Part shown: positions 1-5,523 of the stretch, piece after piece
How positions within the stretch are numbered: the stretch's first letter is position 1
How the letters are laid out: each line of letters opens with the position of its first letter
IMG/VR virus record: IMGVR_UViG_3300036985_001698
Location: 1 to 27,748 of that record
DNA from: a virus
Length of the DNA stretch: 27,748 nucleotides
Reading direction: 5' to 3' (one strand)
Translations under genes and position numbers: made by a program
The notes under the pieces: model-generated
Databases searched by the model: none
The model's input: the letters and a program-made list of their open reading frames with translations, nothing else
Told to the model about the DNA's origin: nothing

Positions 1-149
1 TTAAATCGTGCGTCCGCTTGCTCTGCGTCCTTACGCTCGTCGCGGTAGCGCTTGACAATCTTCTCGCCACGCTCTGTCCACTTCTTATATTCTTCTTGGT
101 AGCGCGATATTTCGTCGTGCCAAGGCTGTGCTGATAGTTTGTCACTCAT
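1..149 (-). CDS. Portal protein, N-terminal fragment (cut by window edge)
   Basis: The gene starts with ATG at 149 and runs off the left edge after 49 codons, so only the N-terminus is present. The visible part is hydrophilic and helical, with many Lys, Arg and Glu residues, and contains the stretch KWTERGEKIVKRYRDER. I associate this W-x2-R-x3-I-x2-RYRDER pattern with the first helix of podovirus portal proteins of the BPP-1/BcepC6B kind. Portals form the dodecameric ring through which DNA is packaged and the tail attached. The start codon overlaps the stop of the large terminase gene as TAATG, the usual TerS-TerL-portal order. The identification rests mainly on that context and a short motif. 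Confidence 0.7.
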   Translation of the reverse strand, partial: MSDKLSAQPWHDEISRYQEEYKKWTERGEKIVKRYRDERKDAEQADARF

Positions 150-1453
150 TATATTCGTCTACCTCTACGTTTCGAGCTGTGTTCCCACAACTCCTCTAAG
201 GACTGGTCTTCCCAGAATTTTGCTTTGGGCTTTGGCGCTGCGTCTGGTCGTTGTTCACGCCATGCAAGACACGCGTACCGGAAAGCGTCAGCAAAGTGAG
301 ATGTCCAATCGTGTTTAGGTCGTTCATTAAACACCTTTTTGTCCACATTATACTCTCTTTGGTACTGTGTTAGCGCTTCCATTCCTTCTTTGCAGCTTGG
401 GTCGAACCAACAGTTTGCTAATGATAACCTAGCGGCTTGTATCCCGTCCATAAGTGATATGTTTGGCACAATTCTAGGCGACCACCCAAGTGACCTAAAC
501 TGCTCCTCAATACTTCTGCCCGTTTGCAGTGATTTAGCCTTCGCGTCATGCGGCAAATACAGCCATTCGCCGTAATCATAGCCTTTACTCTGCAAAATGT
601 CATGATAGTGCGCGATAGGCATACCACTGTTGCTGTAGCAGTCAATGAATCTAAGCTCTTTACCCGCCACTTGGAACCACCAAATTGCCGTGTCGTCACT
701 CCACCCCAAATCGATAGCCGCAAATGTCTTGAGTTTGCGGTCATAGCAAGGTCTTTCCCTACCTGACTGCTTCACTTCGTACATCTCCTTACCGTATATC
801 GCCCCCGGAATAGCCGCGTCGAAGTTGCACTCCATCTCCTGTAGCCACGCGTCCTCCGACAACTCCTCCCTCAGCGCGTCAATCTCCTCTTGGTCGAGGA
901 TGCCAGAGTTAGATGCCGTCAGCAGTAGGGTAAAGCAGTCCTTATCTTGTTTTCCTGCTTCAAAGCGTTCATAAAAGCTATTCTTACCCTTTGGCGTCCC
1001 AATAATTATCGCCCACCCTTTGCGGTCAGCCAGCGCAGGACGGATAACATATGGCCATACAGTTGACTTCCAATCGCCATACTCGTCAGCAATAATCCCA
1101 TCAAAGTAAAGACCCCGCAACCTGTCAGGGTTATCAGCACCAAATAACTGAATACGCGCCCCGTTTGGAAAATCGAGTCGTAATTCACTTTCGTTCACCT
1201 TTATGTTGGGTATGGGTTTTGTAAACGTCTTACAGTAATCCCAGATTACTTGTTTTGCCTGTGAGTAGTATGGGCAGATGTAGGCATACCTACCGTCCCC
1301 ACTAGAGTCTGTGCAAGCACACTTTATCAGTTCATTAATACACGCTACCGACTTGCCCGCCCTTCTGTGAGCAACCACAACTGCCCATCTTTCTTTTCTT
1401 GCGTGTAGTGGTCGAAATACATCTCTTGGCTTATAAGGTATGACAACTTTCAT
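149..1453 (-). CDS. terL: Terminase large subunit (packaging ATPase and nuclease)
   Basis: This protein of 434 residues is the DNA-packaging motor that drives DNA into the prohead through the portal and cuts the concatemer. The N-terminal ATPase has the Walker A motif AHRRAGKS (about residues 28-35) and the Walker B motif GIIADEYGD. The C-terminal RNase H-like nuclease is marked by AAIDLGWSDDTA, a later HDAK and the final acidic ADAFRYA. The end is basic (SKRRGRR). I chose ATG 1453 over the upstream GTG at 1462 because it gives an ATGA overlap with the small terminase stop and has AGGG about 8 nt upstream. Length and motif order match a full-length phage TerL. The particular terminase subfamily, and hence the headful or cohesive-end packaging mode, cannot be settled from sequence alone. 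Confidence 0.96.
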   Translation of the reverse strand: MKVVIPYKPRDVFRPLHARKERWAVVVAHRRAGKSVACINELIKCACTDSSGDGRYAYICPYYSQAKQVIWDYCKTFTKPIPNIKVNESELRLDFPNGARIQLFGADNPDRLRGLYFDGIIADEYGDWKSTVWPYVIRPALADRKGWAIIIGTPKGKNSFYERFEAGKQDKDCFTLLLTASNSGILDQEEIDALREELSEDAWLQEMECNFDAAIPGAIYGKEMYEVKQSGRERPCYDRKLKTFAAIDLGWSDDTAIWWFQVAGKELRFIDCYSNSGMPIAHYHDILQSKGYDYGEWLYLPHDAKAKSLQTGRSIEEQFRSLGWSPRIVPNISLMDGIQAARLSLANCWFDPSCKEGMEALTQYQREYNVDKKVFNERPKHDWTSHFADAFRYACLAWREQRPDAAPKPKAKFWEDQSLEELWEHSSKRRGRRI

Positions 1454-1827
1454 GACTCCCACCCTATGACAAGGCTTGCCGCTGTGCCGTCCGCGTTAGT
1501 GATACCGAACGCCACTCTATTTTGCTCTTTAGCGCTTGCCCACCCGTGTACGTTCTGAAGGATAGCTAACGCCGCCTTTGTGTCACCCCCTAGCGCGGCG
1601 TCTTTTAGCACCTGTGCCATTTGCGCCTCTGCGTCGGCAGCACCCTTCATCGTCATCAACTCAACGTTTGGGTCTAGCTGACACAGTTGCCGATACTCGC
1701 TTGGAAGTAGCCCCGCAGCGAGGGCTAGCTTGTCACCCTTTAGCCCAAGTGCTGACGCATCGTAAATGGCGTTTAGACGCGCCTCTGTGACTTTTAACTC
1801 TCTTGGTGTATATGGAAATGATTGCAT
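1450..1827 (-). CDS. terS: Terminase small subunit, DNA-binding
   Basis: The protein has 125 residues. Its N-terminal third (about 10-45) looks like a helix-turn-helix: VTEARLNAIYDASALGLKG, then a helix ending ALAAGLLPSEYRQL. A helical oligomerisation segment follows, with the GDTKAALAILQNVHGW pattern common in phage small terminases. TerS recognises the packaging site and hands DNA to TerL, whose ATG overlaps this stop. The ATG at 1827 has a poor ribosome site (AAGG about 13 nt upstream). The first codons contain one copy of a 13-bp motif repeated twice more in the upstream non-coding DNA. Position and pattern make the call good, though small terminases diverge strongly. Confidence 0.85.
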   Translation of the reverse strand: MQSFPYTPRELKVTEARLNAIYDASALGLKGDKLALAAGLLPSEYRQLCQLDPNVELMTMKGAADAEAQMAQVLKDAALGGDTKAALAILQNVHGWASAKEQNRVAFGITNADGTAASLVIGWES

Positions 1828-1970
1828 GGTCGCATGAATCCTTAGCTTGTTAAAAAATATTTATAATATATATGGAAATGACTTTTTTGTCTGTGAATGT
1901 TTTGCATCACCTTCGGAATTGAACGCCCCCCCCCTATGCGTCAATATTTTGACGGTATATATGGAAAATG
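1809..1970. repeat. Three copies of TATATGGAAATGA
   Basis: Copies lie at 1809-1821 (inside the terS start), 1869-1881 (identical over 13 bp and exactly 60 bp further) and 1958-1970 (one changed base, one shifted). On the minus strand the motif reads TCATTTCCATATA. Even spacing and position at the start of terS suggest a TerS binding (packaging) site or a regulatory element. I see no second cluster elsewhere in the window. Confidence 0.6.
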
Positions 1971-2058
1971 CTTCTACTAGACATGGTAGGCCTGCCAGTC
2001 GTCTTGTCAAGTCCTCCCCGCCTGCGCTTTTTTATTTTATTTTACCCCCCCCCCTATT
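1926..2058. repeat. Two long C homopolymers, each followed by TAT
   Basis: A run of nine C (1926-1934) is followed by TATGCG, and a run of ten C (2045-2054) by TATTGC. Such G/C runs are rare in this otherwise mixed-composition genome. They sit about 120 bp apart within the control region next to terS. They could be part of a packaging or replication signal, or could form G-rich structures on the minus strand. Their exact length may be uncertain because homopolymers are error-prone in sequencing. Confidence 0.6.
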
Positions 2059-2177
2059 GCTGGAAGCCACGAATTACGCGGGGTGCAGAGGATTCAAGGC
2101 TAAGCGTCAATTATTTGACGTTATTGTAAGTCATTGATTTTTATAGCTTATCAAGGGTAAGCGTCAATATATTGACA
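1939..2177. promoter_or_regulatory. Three operator-like palindromes CGTCAA-N4-TTGACG
   Basis: Inverted repeats occur at 1939-1954 (spacer TATT), 2105-2120 (spacer TTAT) and 2162-2177 (spacer TATA, last base changed). The second and third also share the 17-bp left flank TCAAGG(C/G)TAAGCGTCAA and lie 57 bp apart, so they are a duplicated block of about 27 bp. Each half-site reads TTGACG/A, the consensus -35 hexamer, so a dimer bound here would cover promoter -35 elements. This is typical operator architecture. The binding protein is not identified in the window. Confidence 0.65.
2140..2167 (-). promoter_or_regulatory. Candidate sigma70 promoter towards terminase genes
   Basis: On the minus strand TTGACG (2167-2162) is followed after 16 bp by TATAAA (2145-2140). 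The -35 box is half of the third CGTCAA-N4-TTGACG palindrome, so the promoter would be blocked by whatever binds there. It would give a leader of about 300 nt before terS. No better minus-strand candidate was found nearer the gene. Confidence 0.4.
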
Positions 2178-2300
2178 CTAATGCTACCCTTGCACCGGCT
2201 TGATTAGGTTTGTAGGCAGTTGTTACCAGTCTATTCTGCACTGCCTACAATTGACAACGCTATCATTTGCCAGATTGCGCCGGAATAATTTTGTAGGCAG

Positions 2301-2326
2301 TGTAGGCAGTGTGGGCACTGCCTACA
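2301..2326. other. Perfect 10-bp inverted repeat with 6-nt loop
   Basis: Two TGTAGGCAGT copies face each other across GTGGGC, giving a 10-bp stem that could form a hairpin or cruciform. No T-run follows on either strand, so it is not an ordinary intrinsic terminator. A paired-dimer binding site is the simpler reading. Confidence 0.55.
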
Positions 2327-2532
2327 CAGTCGCTGGCTTGCTTTAGAATTCTGTAACATAACTGTAATATAATAGACAATTTTTAAAGTAGATAATGATA
2401 TACCTACAACTAACAACAAACCCGCCAGCATAGCGCGGGCGTGGGCGCGCGCGTAGGCAGTCAATCGAATGCTATCCTACCCACCGCATATAGACACGCT
2501 ACCCACAAAACGTTAGTTTGCAAAATAAAGTA

Positions 2533-2560
2533 TTGCAATAATTAATTATCGCTGTATAAT
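2533..2560 (+). promoter_or_regulatory. Early promoter TTGCAA-16-TATAAT
   Basis: A perfect -10 box TATAAT (2555-2560) stands 16 bp after TTGCAA (2533-2538) in AT-rich DNA. Transcription would start near 2567 and run into the early genes from 2623. The expected start point lies against a 20-bp palindrome, so the promoter is probably repressible. This is the best promoter-like sequence I found in the window. Confidence 0.65.
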
Positions 2561-2568
2561 GTTTTGCA

Positions 2569-2588
2569 AGTCAGCAATATTGCTGACT
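2569..2588. promoter_or_regulatory. 20-bp perfect palindrome, probable operator
   Basis: AGTCAGCAATATTGCTGACT is a perfect 20-bp palindrome covering about +2 to +21 of the predicted early transcript. The position is right for a repressor roadblock. In RNA it would form a stem at the very 5' end, which could instead stabilise the message. It overlaps the last ACTGCCTACA repeat by three bases. Confidence 0.6.
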
Positions 2589-2622
2589 GCCTACAATGAC
2601 AACATTTTGAGAGACTGACAAC

Positions 2623-2913
2623 ATGAGAAACTTGATTAGAACCACCAGCGCCATTATTTTGACACCTGTCATGAAATTGACAGGCTTTAGATTTAGCAAG
2701 TCATATCGCCGTGAAGATACAAAATTTCATTCATTCATTTACACGCTAGTTGATACAGTTGGCGCTAATACTTACGCTAACAAGTCTATTAAAGTGTTAA
2801 CACTATCGTTGATTGCATCATGCGCGATTGCGGCGCTTATTATCACCGTACTGGTAACTGCGCCGCTGTATCGCGTTAACTTCAATGATTCAGGTATTAC
2901 ATTAACAAAATAA
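2623..2913 (+). CDS. Early small membrane protein, unknown function
   Basis: This protein of 96 residues is the first gene after the early promoter. The N-terminal half is basic and polar. One strong transmembrane segment spans about residues 59-82 (rich in Leu, Ile, Ala and Val), and a short tail of about 14 residues follows. The N-terminus holds several Arg and Lys, consistent with the large domain lying in the cytoplasm. The ATG is preceded by GAGAG at about 9 nt. First-expressed phage membrane proteins often affect superinfection or host defences, but no family is recognised here and that role is only a guess. Confidence 0.7.
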   Translation: MRNLIRTTSAIILTPVMKLTGFRFSKSYRREDTKFHSFIYTLVDTVGANTYANKSIKVLTLSLIASCAIAALIITVLVTAPLYRVNFNDSGITLTK

Positions 2914-2920
2914 CATTTAA

Positions 2921-2945
2921 AGCGCGGTCGTGAGCTGGCCGCGCT
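2921..2945 (+). other. Stem-loop between the first two early genes
   Basis: AGCGCGG (2921-2927) pairs with CCGCGCT (2939-2945), and three further pairs including two G-U extend the stem to about 10 bp. There is no T-run after it, so it may protect the message end or separate expression levels rather than terminate transcription. Confidence 0.45.
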
Positions 2946-2950
2946 ACAAC

Positions 2951-3252
2951 TTAACAATAGAGAGAGAACAACAATGAAAAAATTTAAAATAGCAGTAACC
3001 AACATTGGCGGATGGAATCATATTGGCTCTATCTGTGTGAAAGGAGACTTTGTCTCCAATGGCTTGGTTGACGGAGGAGACTTCATTACCTGTAAACGTG
3101 CTGATGCAGACAAGTTCGCACAAAAATCGGCTGATTGGTGTTCACAGTTTGATAATAATCAAGGTATCGCTTTTTTAGTTTGTCGTAAAACACCCTGCAG
3201 AGGGTGGGTCGTAGTAGCGCAGTTTTAACTTCAATTAACAATAGAGAGAGAA
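2951..3252 (+). repeat. Duplicated 18-nt translation leader before two early genes
   Basis: TTAACAATAGAGAGAGAA occurs identically at 2951-2968 and 3235-3252, in both cases 5 nt before the ATG of the next gene. It replaces a standard GGAGG with an AGAGAG-type ribosome site. Related purine runs precede the starts at 2623 (GAGAGACTGACAAC) and 12538 (GGAGAGAGAACA). The shared leader decides the starts at 2974 and 3258. Confidence 0.65.
2974..3228 (+). CDS. Early hypothetical protein, 84 residues
   Basis: A small soluble protein with a basic start (MKKFKIAV), a Gly-rich first half, four cysteines and a hydrophobic C-terminus (GWVVVAQF). No domain is recognised. It follows the duplicated AGAGAG leader and sits in the early operon. 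The four Cys (about residues 21, 40, 56 and 70) are not spaced like a classical zinc ribbon. The identical leader on its neighbour and the codon pattern support it as a real gene. Confidence 0.65.
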   Translation: MKKFKIAVTNIGGWNHIGSICVKGDFVSNGLVDGGDFITCKRADADKFAQKSADWCSQFDNNQGIAFLVCRKTPCRGWVVVAQF

Positions 3253-3257
3253 TGACA

Positions 3258-3536
3258 ATGATTGCAATCCATACAAAGTACATTTCAGCATCAAATTCAC
3301 GCGGCAGTAGAATTAAAGCCTATACTGCGAGCAGCATGGGGTTAAAAGGTTTCACTGCTACAATTTCATATCCAAGCGAGTTGAGTGGCGTCGCCTGTCA
3401 TTTTGAGGCCGTCAAGGCCTTAATAGAAAAAAACAACCTAGAATGGAAAACAGACGGTATGCGATATGGTGACAGCGCCGACGGCCGCGGATATTCATTT
3501 TGTTTTGACGCGTCAAAAGTAGAAGGTGCAATATGA
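3258..3536 (+). CDS. Early hypothetical protein, 92 residues
   Basis: A small soluble protein with no recognised family. The start was chosen at 3258, not the ATG two codons earlier at 3252, because the 18-nt leader stands at exactly the same distance from ATG as in the preceding gene. The N-terminal half is rich in Ser, Thr and Gly. A mid-part helix (about 48-60) is followed by a Gly/Asp-rich turn (RYGDSADGRGYSF). The stop overlaps the next ATG as ATGA, so the two genes are probably translationally coupled. Confidence 0.65.
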   Translation: MIAIHTKYISASNSRGSRIKAYTASSMGLKGFTATISYPSELSGVACHFEAVKALIEKNNLEWKTDGMRYGDSADGRGYSFCFDASKVEGAI

Positions 3537-3733
3537 ATATTTTAACGATTGAATGGGGGGGTAAAAAAGTGCAGCTCCCTACCAGTGAAGTAAAAAAAGT
3601 CTGTTTAGAATTATGCGCCGGCCTTGGTCCATCGTTTCAAGCCGTGAGAGCGCGCGAATTATGCGCGGCGCTTGCTAAACATAAAAAAGTAGTATGCGGC
3701 AGATATAACTTAACTATTCAAGATTTGCCTTAG
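3533..3733 (+). CDS. Early hypothetical protein, 66 residues
   Basis: A basic protein with three Cys (about residues 24, 28 and 43) and a helical middle (TSEVKKVCLELCAGLG ... FQAVRARELCAALAKHKK). It is coupled to the gene before it by an ATGA overlap. The helices could bind nucleic acid or a host protein, but no family is recognised. Confidence 0.6.
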   Translation: MNILTIEWGGKKVQLPTSEVKKVCLELCAGLGPSFQAVRARELCAALAKHKKVVCGRYNLTIQDLP

Positions 3734-3744
3734 ATTCCAGCGTG

Positions 3745-3787
3745 TAACGCGTGGCTAACGTCGCGCGTTATCCGGTGCAATTTTGCA
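3745..3787 (+). other. Two inverted repeats upstream of the sliding clamp gene
   Basis: TAACGCG (3745-3751) pairs with CGCGTTA (3764-3770) across 12 nt, and TGCAA-TT-TTGCA (3776-3787) follows. Both lie in the 79-bp gap between the 66-residue gene and the clamp ATG. Without a T-run they are more likely mRNA processing or translation control elements than terminators. Confidence 0.4.
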
Positions 3788-3812
3788 TCTAATAAAAATA
3801 AAAGGCTTAACA

Positions 3813-4778
3813 ATGAAAAATATAATTTTCGCAGAAGTAACAAAACAGGCATTAAAAGAACGCGCTGCCGGGTATCACGTCGCTAAATTCGAGAGCGATT
3901 GCGTAAAATTGCGGACCAGTATGTTAGACGTTGAATTATATAAACAGCATAATATCGACGCGGTTTTAGAGCTGTCAATGTTAAAAGCGTTCAAGTTAAC
4001 CGACATTAATGCGGACCTGACTGTAAAAAATAACGCGTTAAAAGTATCTGAACGCGAGTTTTTTGAGGGTGCTAATGAAACATTTAATGGCGATGCTATT
4101 CAATATATTCCAGCAGGCTACCTTAATGCTAAATGGCTAAAAATGTTACCTAAGGCTAACGAAGTCAGATATTACTTAAACGGTATGAATTTTAAAAGAG
4201 AAGCTGGTAAATTGCAGGTGGTCGGGTCGAATGGTCACACGTTAATACTTAATAACGCACTTGGCGAGAATGGGCCGGATTTTAGTGTAATTGTGCCTAA
4301 TGAGGCCCTGCAAGTGCTAACGAAGTTAAAAACATCTTTTACAATGTCAGTTAATGAAACTCACGCTAAATTTACAGGCGATGACTGGACCATCGAAGCG
4401 CGCTTAATTGACCATCGTTATCCAGACTTCTCAAAAGTATTCAAAACGGCGATACATGGTGACATAGATATAAACAGAAAAGCGTTAATACAAGCGATAA
4501 AAGACGTTTTGCCGTTCCTACCACCTAAGCTGCAAGGCGTGGTATTAACTGCAACTATTACAGGCTTAGATTTTATCCATCATGGTGATACGCTTGCAAG
4601 CGTGCCATTCATTCATTCAAGCGGTACGCGTGCAAGCGAAGGCGTTGATCTTAACTATCTAATGAACGCGCTGGAATGTTATACCGATGAAAATATCTTG
4701 CTAAGTTTTAGGGATAGTTTAGTACAGATTAATCGTGACAGCTTTCAAACTATTATTATCATGGGCATGAGATCATGA
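3813..4778 (+). CDS. dnaN: DNA polymerase sliding clamp (beta clamp, DnaN-like)
   Basis: This protein of 321 residues resembles the bacterial beta clamp, the ring that holds polymerase on DNA. The landmarks are in the right order: SNGHTL for the domain II TDGHRL motif (about 150), VIVPNEAL for VIVPRKG, ARLIDHRYPDFSKVF for the domain III KLVDGRFPDYRRV motif, and the end IIIMGMRS in place of VMPMRL. It is about 45 residues shorter than the E. coli protein, mainly in the N-terminal part, but all three domains seem present. I chose ATG 3813 because AAAGG precedes it; the upstream ATG at 3783 lies in the intergenic hairpins. It is encoded apart from the polymerase, on the opposite strand. Whether it serves the phage PolA enzyme or redirects host clamp partners is unknown. 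Confidence 0.85.
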   Translation: MKNIIFAEVTKQALKERAAGYHVAKFESDCVKLRTSMLDVELYKQHNIDAVLELSMLKAFKLTDINADLTVKNNALKVSEREFFEGANETFNGDAIQYIPAGYLNAKWLKMLPKANEVRYYLNGMNFKREAGKLQVVGSNGHTLILNNALGENGPDFSVIVPNEALQVLTKLKTSFTMSVNETHAKFTGDDWTIEARLIDHRYPDFSKVFKTAIHGDIDINRKALIQAIKDVLPFLPPKLQGVVLTATITGLDFIHHGDTLASVPFIHSSGTRASEGVDLNYLMNALECYTDENILLSFRDSLVQINRDSFQTIIIMGMRS

Positions 4779-5017
4779 AAATATCAGAAAAATATCAATC
4801 AAGACTAAAACATCAACGCAGCTCAACTAATTATATTAGCTGTTCGTGGGCGGTGTTTTATAAAGGTGAATATATAAACGGCGCAAACTATAACGGCGTT
4901 AATATTCTATCGGCTTATATGCCATGCGGGTTAATTTTGTACAGTAAAAATATGGATATAATAAAAAAGATGATCCGCGCGCATAAAACTAACAGCCTGG
5001 TGATAGTGAGAATCTAG
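4775..5017 (+). CDS. Early hypothetical protein, 80 residues
   Basis: The start overlaps the clamp stop as ATGA. The N-terminus is polar and basic. The middle has YINGANYNGVNI and a short hydrophobic stretch (AYMPCGLILY), followed by a basic helix (MDIIKKMIRAHK). Tyr/Asn content is high. No family is recognised. Coupling to the clamp gene suggests co-expression, possibly an accessory or inhibitor. Confidence 0.6.
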   Translation: MKISEKYQSRLKHQRSSTNYISCSWAVFYKGEYINGANYNGVNILSAYMPCGLILYSKNMDIIKKMIRAHKTNSLVIVRI

Positions 5018-5018
5018 C

Positions 5019-5081
5019 ATGATAATAATCTTTTTAATACTACTCAAATTTGCAGTTTTGGCGATAATGCTAGAAAATTAA
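5019..5081 (+). CDS. Hydrophobic micro-peptide, 20 residues
   Basis: ATG at 5019 opens one codon after the preceding stop and runs 20 codons to TAA at 5079. The product is almost entirely hydrophobic (residues 2-17 Ile/Leu/Phe/Val/Ala) with one Lys and a polar Glu-Asn end, a minimal membrane-spanning peptide. It is the last unit before two terminators. No strong ribosome site is visible, so it would depend on coupling. Confidence 0.4.
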   Translation: MIIIFLILLKFAVLAIMLEN

Positions 5082-5088
5082 AACATAC

Positions 5089-5114
5089 GGGGCGGCTAAT
5101 AACCGCCCTTTTTT
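5089..5114 (+). terminator. Intrinsic terminator of the early operon
   Basis: GGGCGG (5090-5095) and CCGCCC (5103-5108) form a GC-rich stem with a 7-nt loop, followed by six T. The position directly after the early operon is as expected. Confidence 0.9.
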
Positions 5115-5133
5115 ATTGCTTCAAACAAACCGC

Positions 5134-5154
5134 GCGGACGAAAGTCCGCTTTTT
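5134..5154 (+). terminator. Second intrinsic terminator, GAAA tetraloop
   Basis: GCGGAC and GTCCGC flank a GAAA tetraloop and are followed by five T. It lies 20 bp after the first terminator, so read-through from the early operon into the convergent replication operon is doubly blocked. Confidence 0.9.
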
Positions 5155-5269
5155 ATTGCCTATCATTTAACGACCTACAATGGCCGATAGACTGCAAAAC
5201 AATCTAAAGCGGTACAACCTTACACCTTATCATTCAATCAATTAGTGACAAGCCGATAAAAGCTGTTCT

Positions 5270-5347
5270 ATGACCCTATTCAATAACAAGCGCGGGCGTA
5301 AAATCACGCGTAAACGTAATGACAAACGCGTATATAGCAAGGCTTAG
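5270..5347 (+). CDS. Possible basic micro-peptide, 25 residues
   Basis: ATG at 5270 opens 25 codons ending in TAG at 5345. The product is very basic (RGRKITRKRNDKR). There is no clear ribosome site and it lies beyond two terminators, so it may be chance. It would need its own promoter. Confidence 0.2.
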   Translation: MTLFNNKRGRKITRKRNDKRVYSKA

Positions 5348-5383
5348 GATTTCAAATCTGGCTAAGGGTAGGATTTCAAATCT
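5346..5383. repeat. Two copies of AGGATTTCAAATCT, 24 bp apart
   Basis: Copies at 5346-5359 and 5370-5383 each contain the palindrome GATTTCAAATC. The spacing is close to two or more DNA turns, as in operator or iteron arrays. Confidence 0.6.
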
Positions 5384-5400
5384 AATGAACGGTCAAAAAT

Positions 5401-5450
5401 TGCCACGAAACGATTTGCAAAATTCTGCCACGAAACCAATTGGCAAAAAA
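5401..5450. repeat. Two 25-bp units beginning TGCCACGAAAC
   Basis: TGCCACGAAAC at 5401-5411 and 5426-5436 is each followed by a TTGCAAAA-like half (TTTGCAAAA, TTGGCAAAA). The units are directly adjacent and sit just after the GATTTCAAATC pair at a nearly equal period. Confidence 0.6.
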
Positions 5451-5492
5451 ATTCCCCAATCATCCGAGCCGATAAATGGGGAACTTCATGAA

Positions 5493-5516
5493 CTAACAAT
5501 TAGAGAGAATTGTTAG
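5493..5516 (-). other. 9-bp stem-loop after the primase-helicase gene
   Basis: CTAACAATT and AATTGTTAG pair perfectly across AGAGAG, 8 nt beyond the stop of the minus-strand primase-helicase gene. The stem is AT-rich and lacks a T-run, so it is at best a weak terminator or a 3'-end stabiliser for the replication operon. Confidence 0.5.
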
Positions 5517-5523
5517 CGGTATG

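Larger units (their letters stand above)
2211..2595. repeat. Seven copies of TGTAGGCAGT in both orientations
   Basis: Plus-orientation copies are at 2211-2220, 2292-2301, 2301-2310 (overlapping the previous one) and 2453-2461 (9 of 10 bases). Minus-orientation copies (ACTGCCTACA) are at 2240-2249, 2317-2326 and 2586-2595. The last lies just before the first early gene and overlaps the end of the 20-bp palindrome. Repeated short sites of mixed orientation in under 400 bp suggest binding sites for a regulator or an origin-binding protein (iteron-like). Confidence 0.7.
1828..2622. other. Gene-free control region between divergent terminase and early genes
   Basis: Nearly 800 bp hold no convincing gene. 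The stretch is AT-rich with two long C runs and contains several repeat families, each listed separately: TATATGGAAATGA, CGTCAA-N4-TTGACG palindromes, TGTAGGCAGT in both orientations, and a 20-bp palindrome next to a consensus-like promoter. Terminase genes leave to the left and early genes to the right, so this is the natural site of the early/late switch. It may also hold the packaging site (adjacent to terS) or a replication origin. None of these roles is proved by sequence. Confidence 0.8.
5155..5523. other. Non-coding stretch with spaced repeats between converging operons
   Basis: About 370 bp with no strong gene. The first 115 bp show nothing notable. From 5346 two pairs of repeats spaced 24-25 bp and two inverted repeats follow, listed separately; a further loose inverted repeat pairs TTCCCCA near 5453 with TGGGGAA near 5477. 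It lies downstream of both flanking operons, so it is not a promoter region for either. An origin, a small RNA or a protein-binding array are possible. Confidence 0.6.

Noticed and set aside
1847-2137. Open frame of 96 codons on the plus strand in the control region
   Set aside because: It runs through C homopolymers and palindromes, has no ribosome site and an implausible composition.
2301-2326. Hairpin as intrinsic terminator
   Set aside because: No T-run follows on either strand; it is made of two regulatory-type repeats.
2231-2464. Open frame of 77 codons on the minus strand
   Set aside because: It lies across the TGTAGGCAGT repeats and has no ribosome site; it is best read as non-coding.
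5319-5516. Open frame of 65 codons on the plus strand
   Set aside because: It is built from the DNA repeats (RISNL twice), has no ribosome site and follows two terminators. I could not fully exclude it.
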